64,000 nt of DNA from Gigaspora rosea (lineage: Eukaryota > Glomeromycota > Glomeromycetes > Diversisporales > Gigasporaceae), in assembly GCA_003550325.1 (NCBI GenBank), contig QKWP01000785.1, forward strand, positions 140,901-204,900, given 5' to 3'. The notes under the pieces are model-generated. The model did no database searches. It saw only the letters and a list, made by a program, of their open reading frames with translations, and had not been told where the DNA came from. The translations under genes were made by a program, and so were the position numbers. This document shows, in pieces, positions 22,990-34,583 of this stretch; position 1 is the first letter of the stretch; each line of letters begins with the position of its first letter.

Positions 22990-24095
22990 AAATTTAATAA
23001 TTATAAAATATTTTTTGGAATTGTGTAAATTGCTAGAAAACGAGCCAGATCATACAATAGTTATAGAAGTGAAATTAATTATATGATAAAAAGGTATAAT
23101 GAATCAATCGCTAACTTGGGGAAATTGTTATTATTTTAAATTATATATTAAATAGTTACCAGGTACTAATTTGCTGTAGGAAAATATGATGACACATCTG
23201 AAGATTTAACTAGATTGCTAGAAATCGAACTAGATAATAAAGGTATAGAAGTGAAATTAATTATATGATAAAAAGGTATAACGAATCAATCACTAACTTG
23301 AAGAAAATAATTATTATTTTAAATTATTAAATAGGTACCAAGTACTAATTTGTTGCGGGCAAATATGATAACACATCTGAAGATTTAATTAGATTGCTAG
23401 AAATCGAACTAGATAATAAAGGTATTAAAGTGAAGTTAATTATATGATGAAAAGGTATAATGAATTAATCACTAACTTGAAGAAATTATTATTATTTTAA
23501 ATTATTAAGTAGATACCAGGTAATCCGCTGCGGTAAAATATGATGATGCATTTAAAAATATAACTAGATTGCTAGAAATTGAACCAGATAATACAATGAC
23601 TTTAAGGTATAAAAGTGAAATTAATTATATGTGAAAAGGTATAGTGAATCAACTGCTAACTCAAAGAAATTATTATTATTTTAAATTATTAAATAGATAC
23701 CAAGTACTAATTCGCTGTGGGAAAATATGATGATGCATTTGAAGATTTAACTAGATTGCTAGAAATCGAACCAGATGATACAATAACTTTACAGCTTTAA
23801 GATATAGAAGTGAAATTAATTATATGGTGAAAAGGTATAGTGAATCAATTGCTAACTTGAAGAAATTATTATATTTTAAATTCTTAATAGATACCAAGTA
23901 CTAATTCACTGTGAGCAAATGTAATGAAGATTTAACGTAGAAGTGAAATTAATTATATGATGAGAAGGTATAATGAATCAATCACTAACTTGGAGAAATT
24001 ATTATTTTAAATTATTAAATAGATACCATGCTGCGAGCAAGTATGAAGATTTAACTAGGTTGCTAGAAATTGAACCAAATAATACATAGAAGTAA
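22990..24095 (+). pseudogene. Degenerate TPR-repeat array, units of about 180 bp
   Basis: At least six units contain TTGCTAGAAATCGAACCAGA and AAATTAATTATATGATAAAA (near 23031, 23217, 23395, 23569, 23756 and 24060). In the sense frame they read DLTRLLEIEPDDTITL, then YRSEINYMVKRYSESI and ANLKKLL. These are consecutive TPR helices with the typical small and aromatic positions. Frameshifts and stops in every unit rule out a product. TPR proteins act as scaffolds. The even decay across units suggests an array that expanded as DNA after or during loss of coding. Confidence 0.65.
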
Positions 24096-24099
24096 AATA

Positions 24100-24450
24100 G
24101 CATAACGATTAGATTTAGGTGTAATATCATAATTAGATTCAAAACATAGCACCGATAATTGGATTTGGCATATAGCACAATGATAGTTAGATTCGAGTAT
24201 AGCACAATAGTTAAATTTAGGTATAGTACAATAGTTAGATTTAAATATAGTACAATAGTTATATTATAATAGTTAGGCTTAGAATGCAATACAATAGTTG
24301 ATTTGTGACATAGCATAGTAGTTAGATTTGGGTATAGGCACAATAGTTCGTGATGTAACATAATAATTGGATTTAGGTATAAACATGATAGTTAAATCGA
24401 TATAGTAGCATAATAGTTAAATCGATATAGTAAATATAAATATGGTAAGT
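24100..24450. repeat. Short degenerate tandem repeat (about 25 bp)
   Basis: ATAGCACAATAGTTAGATTT and variants recur about twelve times. A 119-codon minus-strand frame with LNLTIVLY repeats is a by-product of this periodicity. Confidence 0.75.
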
Positions 24451-25301
24451 TAAATATTAAAAATTAATTTAATTAAATAAAAGAATAATTTTAAAAAAAA
24501 TGTAATAACTTAAAAAAATAATACTAGTTTAAAATTAAATATATTGTTATATTAAAAAAATCAATTAGTTTTATTTAAAACTGTAAAAACTTAAATTTTA
24601 AAATATTTTTGCTCCGGTCTCACAATGCTACGCATTAGCCTAGTTTTATTCTAAATTGATTTATATAAAAAAAACCTCTTTTGAAAAAATTGTCATTTTC
24701 GGCCCTTTTTCCAGCACTTAGCCCATATTATATACAATTGTTATAGTGAATAAATTTATAATTCAAAATTGTAATGAATCTAACATTATAAAATAAGCAG
24801 GTTTAGTAAATAAGGTATGAAAAAAATTTTTTATTACAATGTCTACCAATATCTCTTGCCTAGAAACCTTTGCCTTAAATATTCTTAAAAATTTATCTCC
24901 AAATATAATTGCAAGCAATATTAATGCTACAGAACTTGATCCATGCTCAAGATGTAAAGAAGAACTTTTTTTGTACAAAACAAAAAAAATTATTAACTGT
25001 ACTATATTATGATCTGAAATTTAATGTTTGCTATTTCTGGATATTTATTAATTAGACTGTTTCAGAAATAACATAAGATCGAGCTGGTCTAAATAATTTA
25101 GGACAAAACGTGTACAAGTAAAGTAGAAATGATAATATTTTTGAAAAATTAAAGTGAGGGAATAAAGATCATGAGCAAAAGTGATTCTAATTTTTATGAT
25201 CTTGAGGCGTTTTTGTTTGAAACCTTTGTGCCCGTGATGTTGCACGTGTGCTCACTGGTGATATGTATATGAACATCTTTCATGTTGTACGATCATAAAC
25301 A
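24451..25301. other. AT-rich spacer upstream of the Crinkler-like gene
   Basis: A plus-strand stretch near 24880-24980 translates to ELDPCSRCKEELFLYK, a possible fragment of a zinc-finger exon; nothing else supports a gene. The promoter of the downstream gene should lie here, but no clear core element is visible. Confidence 0.4.
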
Positions 25302-26979
25302 ATGTCTCTGAGAAAAAAATCCAAAAGTAAGTTATAATTGTCACAGATCATAATGAAATAGGATTAAAGTGAAATGTGGGTTTCTATTTCACCTTCTAAA
25401 ATTCACTTATACTTTTTTAATATAAACTCTACTCTAAAACTAACCTTTAAACTTAATCCCTAACCCTAAAACATGCGCCCCAAAAAATTTTATTTTTCGA
25501 TGGCTTGTCAATTTTTTTATGCTATACATATTTCATTTTAATCCGATTCCATTTTAATCTGTCACAATAATTGTTTATGATCATATAATTAATAAAAAAC
25601 TTTTTTTCGTAGAGGACGTTCCATCTACTGTTGCTGGCACATCTGGTGCATCGACACAAAGCAGAAATGTCGCAGAAATTATTGAAAATGCCCCTAGCTT
25701 TCAAGAGGAACAATCAATATCTAGTGGTAAAAGTAAATTCGTTACAGGTAATTTTTCATAAATAAGTTATTAATTGCTGTCCGAAAAAATAGGTTTCGGG
25801 AACATTCAGTCAGATTTCAAAATTTGGGTCAAGTACGGTGACAGTCAGCCAGCTCGGATTCTTTTTGAGGGAGAGATTGTACACGACTTAAAAGAAGTGG
25901 TCAAGAAGACACTGGTACCCAAGTTGGATAATATGGCCCTTAACCGTATTACTATAAGAAGACACGGCGAAGAAGATGACTTGCGTCCTGGGTTAGTGGT
26001 GGATCGAAGTTTCATAAATGATGATGAAACACCTTTACAAGTTATTGTAAATGCACCTAGTATGTATTCAAGTTATTGAGTAAGAATGTTGATTAATAAG
26101 CCAAAGTAATTTTATGTTTTTGCAATGTCGACTAACTACAGCTTTTTATAAGCGACGTTAAATGAAGATTTACGCGAGATTGTAAAAAGTGCTGTGAGGG
26201 AAGAATTCTCACAACAAAAGCCTGATGAGATACAAGCATCAAATATTTTGGAAACAAAGGCAAGAAAGATAATTGAACATTATGGATTAAACCATTTTAT
26301 AGTAAGTATATGTCTCTTTTCCTGTATTATTAAATTATATTTTTATTTATCATAGATCAATTATTAGATCGCAGAAGAAGACTTTCAACCTATTGAACCC
26401 ATGCAATGTCAGCCATTCCTTTGGGATATGGAAAATGATGAAGCTCACCAAATGTCCGAAGTTGAGGAATGGTTCAAGAATGCATTAAATCTACCAAAAG
26501 GTTTTCATGTAAAGGATATCCATACACGAAATTATCAACGACATTTACAAACTGCCAATATCGTTTTAACAGGTGGAACCGATATTTCTGTTGGCCCAAG
26601 CGCAACTTCTTGTGTTTGGATTAAAGTTAAGAAAAGTAAGGAGAATTTTAAAATAGGTCAAGCTATCAGTGAATTATTAATATTGGATAATGTGTATGCT
26701 CCAAGACCTATGTCTGTCTTAACTGATTGCAATGACAATTGGATTATTTTCTTTTTTTTTGGGACTGAAAACAAGGAACATCATTATTTAGCGTCATCTA
26801 CAATTTATAACCGCAGTATTGCTCTGGCAATAATTAGACAGTTCGTACTTAATGAAGGAAGAAATTATCTTGAGTTACTTGGAAAAAGTATTACATATCA
26901 AACAAATTTATCTGAACCACTCAAGAAGAGAGTGAAGTTTCTCCCCGAAGAGGACAATGAACGAATGGCCATGATATGA
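25302..26979 (+). CDS. Crinkler-like protein with a PD-(D/E)XK-type domain (5 exons, 395 aa)
   Basis: Exons 25302-25326, 25613-25747, 25793-26059, 26153-26301 and 26368-26979 join in frame. Donors are GTAAGT, GTAAT, GTATGT and GTAAGT, with AG acceptors. After a short Ser/Thr-rich start comes a ubiquitin-like header (about residues 55-140: SDFKIWVKYGDSQP, RRHGEEDDLRPG, ETPLQVIVNAP). A helical linker (RKIIEHYGLNHFI) and a C-terminal domain (about 225-370) follow. That domain has GGTDISVGP, then VWIKVKK, GQAISELLILD and VLTDCNDNW, the order expected of the nuclease-like domain of fungal Crinkler proteins. The acidic residue usually found at the first position of ExK is Lys 278. No secretion signal is visible. 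Crinklers may act in host or in fungal nuclei; the role here is unknown. The 45-base second intron is short and least certain. Confidence 0.8.
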
Positions 26980-27652
26980 TAGAACAGGAATTATATCACG
27001 TGACAATTAGTGAAGGCCTATATTTCTTATCATGAAGACGTTTCATGTGTAAATCTGAACGGTATACTAAGTGCAAGTTTTGGCAATTATGTTATTGGTG
27101 GTATTAGTAGTGTTGCAACTCTTTGAGTTCAATTTTTGATATCGTCAAAAACATTAGTCTTGTTAAAGCTGATTTGGCAGATTTTTAAAGCTTTTATTAA
27201 ATTATACAATTATGTCATAAGTCAGCCATATTTCATGTTATTATTTTGAAATTTTAAAATTTTAATAAATATATACATATTTATATGCAATTGCTAAATT
27301 CGAAAATAAAAGAATTAAATAGTTTGACTTGCATGTATATTTAGCTCTATTAACCTAATGTGAGCTTTGAATGTATATATTCTGCGGAATTAGATACCAC
27401 TGGTAGTATAAACCGAATTTCTTTACTGTCAATAAAAAAGATTTTTAGACAATAATGTAGTATGGAATAATATGATAATACAATATATTAAAGAGCAATA
27501 ATTATAATTACCTTTATAAGCAATATTTCATGGAATAAAACTACTTTAAACATATGAAATTATATATTTGCGCATCTTCACTCTTTATATTTTGTGGTTA
27601 TTTTTTTTATCAGATTTAGATTATTCTGATAAAGTGTTTCACTATTCTGGGA
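26980..27652. other. Spacer downstream of the Crinkler-like gene
   Basis: AT-rich with no gene; contains the presumed 3-prime untranslated region. Confidence 0.5.
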
Positions 27653-28000
27653 TTATAATAGAATGTAACAAATTTCTGCAGCCGTTGGTCGTTTTTTTTT
27701 TTGATCCATATCCCAACATTTCTTCATTAAATCAACATAGTATAATGGTGTATTTTATAAATATGTGAACGTAAACCATCACATACTTGTATTTGAAATT
27801 GTATTAAATTTTGATTAAAAGGTACAAGTTTACCATATAAAATTTTCCACATAATTATACCGAATGAATAAAATATCTTATGCTTTAGTATATATATTTT
27901 TGTTCAAAACTTCAGGAACAATATAAGGTAAAATTCCGTAAATTTCATCAGATGTTGATTTTTTTTAAAGCATTATTGAAAGTCCATATCTGCTGATTTG
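27653..28000 (-). pseudogene. Protein kinase C-lobe relic
   Basis: The minus strand reads, across two frames, TSDEIYGILPYIVPEVLNKN, then DILFIRYNYVENFIW (frameshifted; expected DIYSFGIIMWKILYG). It continues YVDLMKKCWDMDQKKKRPTA and AEICYILL up to a TAA at 27653. These are the activation segment, the APE-like VPE and the final Arg-containing helix of a kinase. The N-lobe and catalytic loop are absent. It is closely similar in order and wording to the plus-strand relic at 12890-13980, so the two derive from the same subfamily. Confidence 0.75.
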
Positions 28001-28218
28001 ATTTTTTGGGCCTTTTTTCGATAAACTGTTTACATGACGTTGAAAAACTAACAAACGAAGCACTTGTTATAACTAATAAAAGAGCTTTTTTGACGTCTAG
28101 GCAAGTTAAAAAACCAATAAAAACAATAAAAGAGCTATGCTAGGCAGTAGAAAGAAGTTCTTTTACCGTTTGTTGAAATACTCGGGTGTTTTAGGATGGG
28201 TTGGGCATTGTTTGATAG

Positions 28219-28372
28219 GTTAGTAAATTCGGAAGCTAATTTTCAAAAAAAGGCCTTTTTAACCTACTTTTGGCTATAATTAAACACATGAATTTCGTAA
28301 TTTTCTACGTACTTAATTATAAATGCAAAGATGGTTAAAAAGGCCGTTTTTGTGAAAATTTGCACTAATAAA
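28219..28372. mobile_element. Small foldback element
   Basis: Arms of about 60 bases (28219-28282 and 28314-28372) share AAGGCCTTTTTAACC/GGTTAAAAAGGCCG and TATAATTAA. No ORF; possible MITE. Confidence 0.6.
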
Positions 28373-28558
28373 TTTTCGTGTGATAATCCTCGATCCTGAT
28401 TGGTCAATTTGGGGTCAAAACAAATTCGGCCGATATCCGATATGCTAAATCTGCAATGTAAGCATTTTTAAGTTTTTAAATTACTATAAATAAAATCATT
28501 GCACAAACAACCTTCTTAAGCACATTCCATGTCAAGAATATAATCTTTAGAAATTTGA

Positions 28559-28627
28559 TCTTACCAGGAACGTGGTCATGCTTGCATAACGGAGTTACCA
28601 GGAACGTAGTCATGCTTGCATAACGAT
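28559..28627. repeat. Two 34-bp tandem units
   Basis: TTACCAGGAACGTGGTCATG and TTACCAGGAACGTAGTCATG each continue into CTTGCATAACG. Confidence 0.85.
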
Positions 28628-28686
28628 GGTTAACCGCCATCTGAAATGGTGTAAACAAAATCTTGAATTTAAAAATCACAATGACC

Positions 28687-28726
28687 GTTTTACTGCGCCA
28701 GATTACTGCGCCAGATTACTGCGCCT
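28687..28726. repeat. Three 13-bp tandem units
   Basis: TACTGCGCCAGAT is repeated; the third copy is incomplete. Confidence 0.85.
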
Positions 28727-28739
28727 GGACACGCGTGTC

Positions 28740-29692
28740 CAATTTTTCTAATTAATAAAGTTTTTAGATAATTAGTATAAATCTATATGTATATTTTATC
28801 TGATAATTTCTGTAATACTGTAATATCTTTCATCTCTCGATGAAAAATTCTGTATTTTATTGATTTTATTCATCATTTACAAATTTTCAAATAGTTCAAT
28901 ATATTGCGTTAAAGATTACGCAGGTAGTATGAAATTAGTTATTGAGAATACGAAACATTGCAAAATAAGAATTGGTAATATGAAAAATGGCGCTGGTACT
29001 TACGTTATCCAAATATAAACGAGAGAAAATTGTGAACTATGACAAAATTTTAGAAAATAGAAATCTGATTACTTTAAAACTTCAGAACATATAATTGACC
29101 TAACATACTTTAATTTAGGGATGAATCGGATTGTAAAAGACCGAAGACCGAAAAATTTTGTCCTCGACCCAGAATCGTCGGTCCGGGTCCTGATTATGGT
29201 CCAACGATGACTAATAATACTTACTAACAGCTAATAAAAAAATTTGATAAATTAATTAAGGAAAATAAACCGCAAAAAATAATTAAATATAAGAAATCGA
29301 TGCCTAATGCTAGCTAGCGTAATTATTTTTCATTATAAGGTAAGAAAAGTTGCAGCTCATTATTCTAGTAGGTAACTTGAGTGTTGATAAATCAAAAATA
29401 ATTCTAAATTATATAATTAAATATTAGATTTAAATTTTTATTGGAAGAGAATTGTAAATTTTAATTAGTGTAGTTAAGTACTTTATTAAAGAAAAGACTT
29501 TTATTTATTTTTATTTTATCATTTAGCTATTTTCAATATAAATCATTAAACAAATCGTTGTAAAAAATTAAAATAATACAATTTGAATAAATCTTTATTG
29601 AATAATTCATACATATATACTGTATATTTCATTTAAAAAAAATATCTGACTGAAAAACATTTAAGATATATACCGTAATTATATTGTTGATA
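28740..29692. other. AT-rich spacer
   Basis: No gene. A short G+C-richer patch at 29130-29210 (GAAGACCGAAAAATTTTG, GTCGGTCCGGGTCC) is unassigned. Confidence 0.5.
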
Positions 29693-30648
29693 TTATCTAC
29701 CTTCAGAAATATACCAACCAATAACTGGTGAAACAATATATTCATCATCAATCTTGTCTTGTCTAGCACCCAAAAAACCTGCTGCAACATTGATTTTAAA
29801 ATTACTATCCAAAATCTTTAATTCGACTGGGACATAAACCAATCCAGAAGGAATATCGAAAGGTTTAATTGATTTAGGCATATCAGATCCAGATTTACTA
29901 TATGGAAAAAATGCACTAATCCATCCATCCCAAGCAGGCAATGTACCAATAACTTCGCCATCACTTGGTCCAATTTGAGGAACTTGAGTAATAACCATAT
30001 TCCAAAAATTTTCATCAACATTTCCTTTATAAGTTTCAATAAATTGGGTGATGACAGGTTCTAACCTATTGAACCAAAAATCAATATTTAATCCTAAATT
30101 ACGAATTTTTGTTAATTTTTCTTGAATATGTAACCAATCTTCTAAGGTACCATCAAGGGTAACTTTTGGGATACCACAAACACCCCTCAATCTATACCTA
30201 AAATACTTCTTCATAGCATCTAATAAAATAATTCTACTGGCAGTAAGTGAAGAATTTGATGTTGTAGAAAAATCACATTCGAAAAGTTGTTTTAAACCTT
30301 CTTTTTTAACTTGTTTATCGATTGTATCAGAGAATCTAGTAATTACTTGTGGCCAATCACCAAAAATATTTCCATTAACATATCCTATAATATCACGAGC
30401 ATCAACATCAACATCTTTTTTACCTCTATGATCGACAAAAAAGAACGAAAATGCTCAGCATTTTTATTAATGTGTGTACTAACTCCTTGCACAATTGTCA
30501 ACCATATGTCGTCTGGTGATAATCTAAGATGTTGATGAAGGGTATAAGCATGTATAATTGCTGATGCCAATCCATGTGGACTTGCAAGTTGTATATTTTG
30601 TGGTTCAACTTTATCAGTTATTTTTTGGGTGCTTCGTGAGGAATTCAT
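29693..30648 (-). CDS. DUF4419 family protein, one homopolymer frameshift
   Basis: From ATG at 30648 the minus strand encodes QLASPHGLASAIIHAYTLHQ and HLRLSPDDIWLTIVQGVSTH, then INKNAEHFRSF. The T run copied from A residues 30437-30442 is one base short. In the next frame coding continues FVDHRGKKDVDVDARDIIGY, later LFECDFSTTSNSS, GVCGIPKVTLDGTLEDW and TLPAWDGWISAFF, to the TAG at 29693. The LSPDDIWLTI block, CDFSTT, the CGIPKVTLDG block and the GWI segment are the DUF4419 landmarks. Restored, the protein would have about 318 residues, near full length. The family has no known biochemical role. A single missing base in a homopolymer in an otherwise clean frame suggests an assembly error as much as a pseudogene. 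Confidence 0.85.
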
Positions 30649-31520
30649 TGATGGTCTAAAAGAATTACTAAAAATTATTTGTGTGGTATTTATATTTAAA
30701 AGTTGCGTGATACGTATTTACATAAAAAGAAAAACAAAAAACTAAACATAGATACCGGACCAGATAAGTTTAAAGTCCGAGATGTCTTTTCATTATTGAC
30801 TTAAAAATTTTGTTCAATACTAAATTTATGAACCTGTCGTTAAATGATAGACTAGATTAAAGTTAGATATATGCTTTTTTAATATACGTAACTTTGGTTA
30901 TTCAAATCATTAGTAAAAAGAAAAAATTTCGAAATGTTATTATCCAGAAAATATGCTACACAAACATTATAAAAATTATGATTTACTTTATACTATTATA
31001 GTACGTATAGTATACACGTGTAGTATAATATAGTATAGCATAGTATAGAATAGTATAGCAAGAGGTAGCTAGCATCCACAATTTTTTGCCCGAATTTTGT
31101 CAAGAGACTCGTGATTTAATTGGCTAAAATACATCATTTAATAAATGGTTAACACGTTAAATAGTGATACAATAATGATATTCAAAATTTGAATAATGAA
31201 ATAAACGAACAACAAGAGGATTTATTTTCCTGGTTTCGCTAAACTTTTAATTGAAAAAAATGTAAGTTATACATTTGTTGAAACCGTAATTCAAAATATA
31301 TATATATATATATTTTATAAAGCTGGCGATTTTTCTAGGTTTGAACTTTGTTTAATGGAACATTGACCATTCAAAAAGTCAAGAAAGTAGTGTACTGTAT
31401 TTTTATGTTTTTTATGACAAAAAAATTGATCTGTTGAGGCACAAAAGTAAGTTTCTATAGGTTTTTTTAAAAAGTGCAAAATAAAATGAAAAATAAATAA
31501 ATAATTTTTTTTATTTTAGA
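30649..31520. other. Spacer with short tandem repeats
   Basis: A TATAG/TAGTA pentamer-type repeat occupies about 31000-31060, and a TA run lies at 31298-31313. No gene. Confidence 0.6.
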
Positions 31521-31527
31521 GAACTAC

Positions 31528-31668
31528 ATGAAAATAAAGACAGTAAAATTACAGTACCATTACGAAGAATATGATGGTCGCAAACAAAAGAGAAAACTTG
31601 AAAATAAAGACAGTAAAATTACAGTTCCATTACGAAGAATATGATGATCGCAAACAAAAGAGAAAACT
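31528..31668. repeat. Two 70-bp direct copies
   Basis: GAAAATAAAGACAGTAAAAT through CAAACAAAAGAGAAAACTT occurs twice in tandem with three or four differences. Confidence 0.85.
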
Positions 31669-31861
31669 TTTATATATAAAAAAACTTGTAAAATGTGAAA
31701 AGAAAAAAATGGTTGTCATGCTAATAATCATAAGATTTTATTTTTTAATTTCCTAACAATATTATCTGAACAAGTTTACTTTAATAGTACTTTTTAAGGT
31801 TTACTTTGTAAAATTTAGACTTTTATATATAGCAACTGCTAACGATTTCTTTATAAATTTT

Positions 31862-31965
31862 TACCTATTCCATTTTTGATAACATAAACCGACATTATTT
31901 TGTCCAACTGTATTTCCATTTTCTGCTGATTTAAGATATAATTCAAACGCTTTTTTTTCATCATA
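31862..31965 (-). pseudogene. Single Sel1-repeat relic
   Basis: The minus strand reads KKAFELYLKSAENGNTVGQN, then NVGLCYQKWNR before a stop. This is one Sel1 repeat with the conserved KAFELYLKSAENGN helix. The flanks carry no further unit. Confidence 0.65.
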
Positions 31966-32138
31966 TCATAATTGATCTATTTACTTTTTTTTTTTTTTTT
32001 AAAAGTGAGGTCTATCCTCAGTTTCTTTATTAAATTCAAAATATATATACAACATTTACATGTATGATTTACATTTTTTGAAACTAAAGCTCAGGCTGGT
32101 ATGTACCGCATCTGCAACCTATACTTTCTCAAGTAAGG

Positions 32139-32871
32139 TTAATCCACCTCGCTCGATACGTTAATGTTTTTGATATATGTTGGTGACGTGTTATACATAA
32201 TAAACCTTTCTTTCCATGTTTCCATCCTTTCGTTCACTCTCTGTGCTACTTTCTTTTCTTTACTGTTTGTGGAATCTTCATTCATTCGTGGTGAGTTATT
32301 TTCGATTGCTTGTATTGCTTCTTCTGGTACTTCCGCTATCTTCAAGCATCTTCTTTTCCATATTTGTTTGTGTAGGGTCTTGTATAGTTTGTGTAGAACG
32401 TAACAGCAGAAATTTTGTTGCCCTTTAAATTCCCCTTTGAACTTGTTTACTTCTTTTTCTGTTTCTTTCGTTATGATTTCGGCCCATGGTTGGATTTCTT
32501 TGTTGTTCCTATCTTTCTTTTCTAGTAATAGTTTCGTAATTGATCTATTTACATCATATAATCTTAACAATCCCAATGTATGTAATGCCTTACGATACAA
32601 AAAGCTTTTTTTCTTAACTTGTAATTCATATGGACTATTTTTCTATCCAGCGCCTTACTAAATGTAAATGTGTCTTTTTATATATGTAAAAAAAATGTCT
32701 CATCATTTATCCGATTCCACCAACCGAATACATTTAAAAATGCGAATATGTCAATCATTTCTTTGTTTTTCCAATTCCAAAGTGTATTTGTTAATGATTC
32801 AGGGATTGACGTATGTTATTTACTGATTTTTACTGATCCATCAATAACCCAAGTTATTGATGGAATTTTAT
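32139..32871 (-). pseudogene. Degraded retroelement-like ORF
   Basis: From about 32871 the minus strand can be read with stops through ITWVIDGSVKIS, ESLTNTLWNWKNKEMIDIF and FGWWNRINDETFF. It then has an uninterrupted 153-codon part, 32600-32139, with HTLGLLRLYDVNRSITKLLL, LHKLYKTLHKQIWKRRC and a highly charged tail. A WVIDGS stretch followed by a long helical, Trp- and Lys-rich region ending in IWKRRC recalls the C-terminal part of R. irregularis LINE ORF2 proteins. This is an impression from family knowledge and not a domain match. No reverse transcriptase motif is present. Confidence 0.45.
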
Positions 32872-33181
32872 GTTTAATAATGCATCTAGTAAAAATAAAT
32901 AAATTAATAATTGAAGTTCGTTAAATAATGTTCATATAATTACTTTCAAAATCTTTTTTTTTTTAATTGGCTGCAAACATATAGTTTTCTGCTGTTCGGC
33001 AAGTTCTAGATTAGTTTCTAATTGTTTATAAAATCACCTAAGAAAAGCATGACAACCAAAGAAAATTAATCGAAGCTTAATGGGTAGCGAATGTTTTAAT
33101 ATATTAAAAAATTCAAGCCTTTGGCACGATTAAAAACTAAAACACTGGATTACTAATATTTTTAAGATACTTCGTATCGGT

Positions 33182-33540
33182 ATGACAGAAGAGCTTCATT
33201 TACTTAAGCGAGATGAAAATAATTTGAGAACACAAGTTTGTCCAATAGAGAATGTTTCTGAAGGGATCTTTGCTGCGCATCAGGCGACAGAACAAAAAAA
33301 AAAAAACTTGGAAAAAAAATTATTTTTTGTTGTTATCGATATTAAATTTAATTTTTTGTTTATTAATAACGTTAATAGAATTTTTTTTTTTTTTTAGTGA
33401 CTCTAATCTTAAACCTTCCATAAAAAAATTAAACCCAAAAAAATTTATAGTGGTCACTGACGAAAAACCAATTGTAAAACAAAAACATGCACTTGCCGAA
33501 AAAATAACTCAAAATGTTCGAGGAGGTGTGACTATGTTTT
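33182..33540 (+). CDS. Hypothetical short gene, possibly two exons
   Basis: The first frame reads MTEELHLLKRDENNLRTQVC, then NVSEGIFAAHQATEQKKKNL. After an AT-rich interruption ending in a strong T-run and TAG (33397), a second stretch reads SNLKPSIKKLNPKKFIVVTD and VKQKHALAEKITQNVRGGV. Both stretches look coding (charged, low in AT-type residues), but no clean donor site joins them, and downstream the frame drifts into AT-rich sequence. It lies next to a NYN-domain relic on the other strand. No family recognised. Confidence 0.35.
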
Positions 33541-33714
33541 GCGTGGTCAATGCAAAAATAAATAACAATACGAATGATGTTTTATTTAAATATGATATAT
33601 ATATTTTTATATTGGTAAACTTCATACCGATACCAATTTCAAAGTATAACATACGTTATTCTTTGATTCACAAATATTTCATGTCAATCCTTGAATGACA
33701 GGAATCAATAAACG

Positions 33715-34203
33715 ACGCATAACATATTGACCAACAATCTCAAGAATCCGATCCGATTATTCCTTGTAAAATCTGATCCAAATCCATACACAAAGGACTT
33801 AAAGTGATCGTCTAGAGGTCTGAAAATTGTCTTGTTCCTAAGTTTACCAGATATTCCTATGAAAATTAATTTAAAATTCATCAGTCAGATAAACTTGTAA
33901 TTACTTATTTTAAATTATCCAATTTCATACCTATATTCCAGAACCATGTTTCAACGATCCAATTATGTTTGTGGCATATGTTATTATTGGATCAAAGTCA
34001 TTTTCTCCATAGACTAATGCTAATATACCAGGACTTTTAGCAAAAATTGCTTCATCAATAGGATTAATTAATTTTATATCAACTTACTTTTTCTCAATTT
34101 TCAAAATATTGATCGAGTACTATCACATTATGCCTTTGCTCCTGAACACTTCTCCAAAGTGAATCATTAGGTGATGGGCGTGATCCAACAATTACTGATG
34201 CAC
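33715..34203 (-). pseudogene. NYN-domain (PIN-like RNase) relic
   Basis: The minus strand reads ASVIVGSRPSPNDSLWRSVQ, then NVIVLDQYFEN followed by an in-frame TGA and EK. After a shift come INPIDEAIFAKSPGILALVY, GENDFDPIITYATNIIGSLK and HGSGI. A further piece reads GISGKLRNKTIFRPLDDHFK and SFVYGFG, and the frame ends at a TGA at 33715. GSRPSPNDSLW, EN(x)EKKVD and GENDFDPI match the ribonuclease-fold NYN proteins common in Glomeromycotina. There the Asp of the GENDFDPI type is part of the acidic site. The start lies outside the recognisable part. Stops and at least one insertion disable it. Confidence 0.65.
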
Positions 34204-34229
34204 TTTAAAACCCTAGCAACTTACAAAAA

Positions 34230-34583
34230 TTTCGCGAAAAAATTTTTGCAGTTAAATTAGGGTTAGGGTTTGCTATTAAATTAAGTTAGAAAGTGTACAA
34301 TAAGCAGTTTCATTGATTTATGAACGATTTTTTTGTTTGTTTTGATTTTTTGCATTACACCTGATCTCGAAATTTGATTGGCTGGCGAAATAGTAGTAAG
34401 TTTACATGATCAATACGAAATTGGTTTAAAACTAAAGCTTGGACCCGTTAGCATGACCGAAGTTCTATTTTATTGGTTGAAAACATGTGATCCGCAGATC
34501 CCATCTTATTAAATTTGATTGGCTAATCACAATTCTATATAAAGTTAATTTTATTAATACGATAATAAAAAAAAAAAAAAAAA
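34230..34583. other. Spacer before the sequence gap
   Basis: A stretch at about 34320-34370 (TTTGTTTTGATTTTTTGCAT, then TACACCTGATCT) belongs to a dispersed repeat also seen near 53330-53380 and, inverted, near 62200-62240. A(17) precedes the gap. Confidence 0.5.

Noticed and set aside
24002..24361. 119-codon minus-strand frame rich in LNLTIVLY
   Set aside because: It is a by-product of the 25-bp tandem repeat and is opposite to the TPR relic.
29818..30039. 73-codon minus-strand frame
   Set aside because: Alternative frame of the DUF4419 gene.
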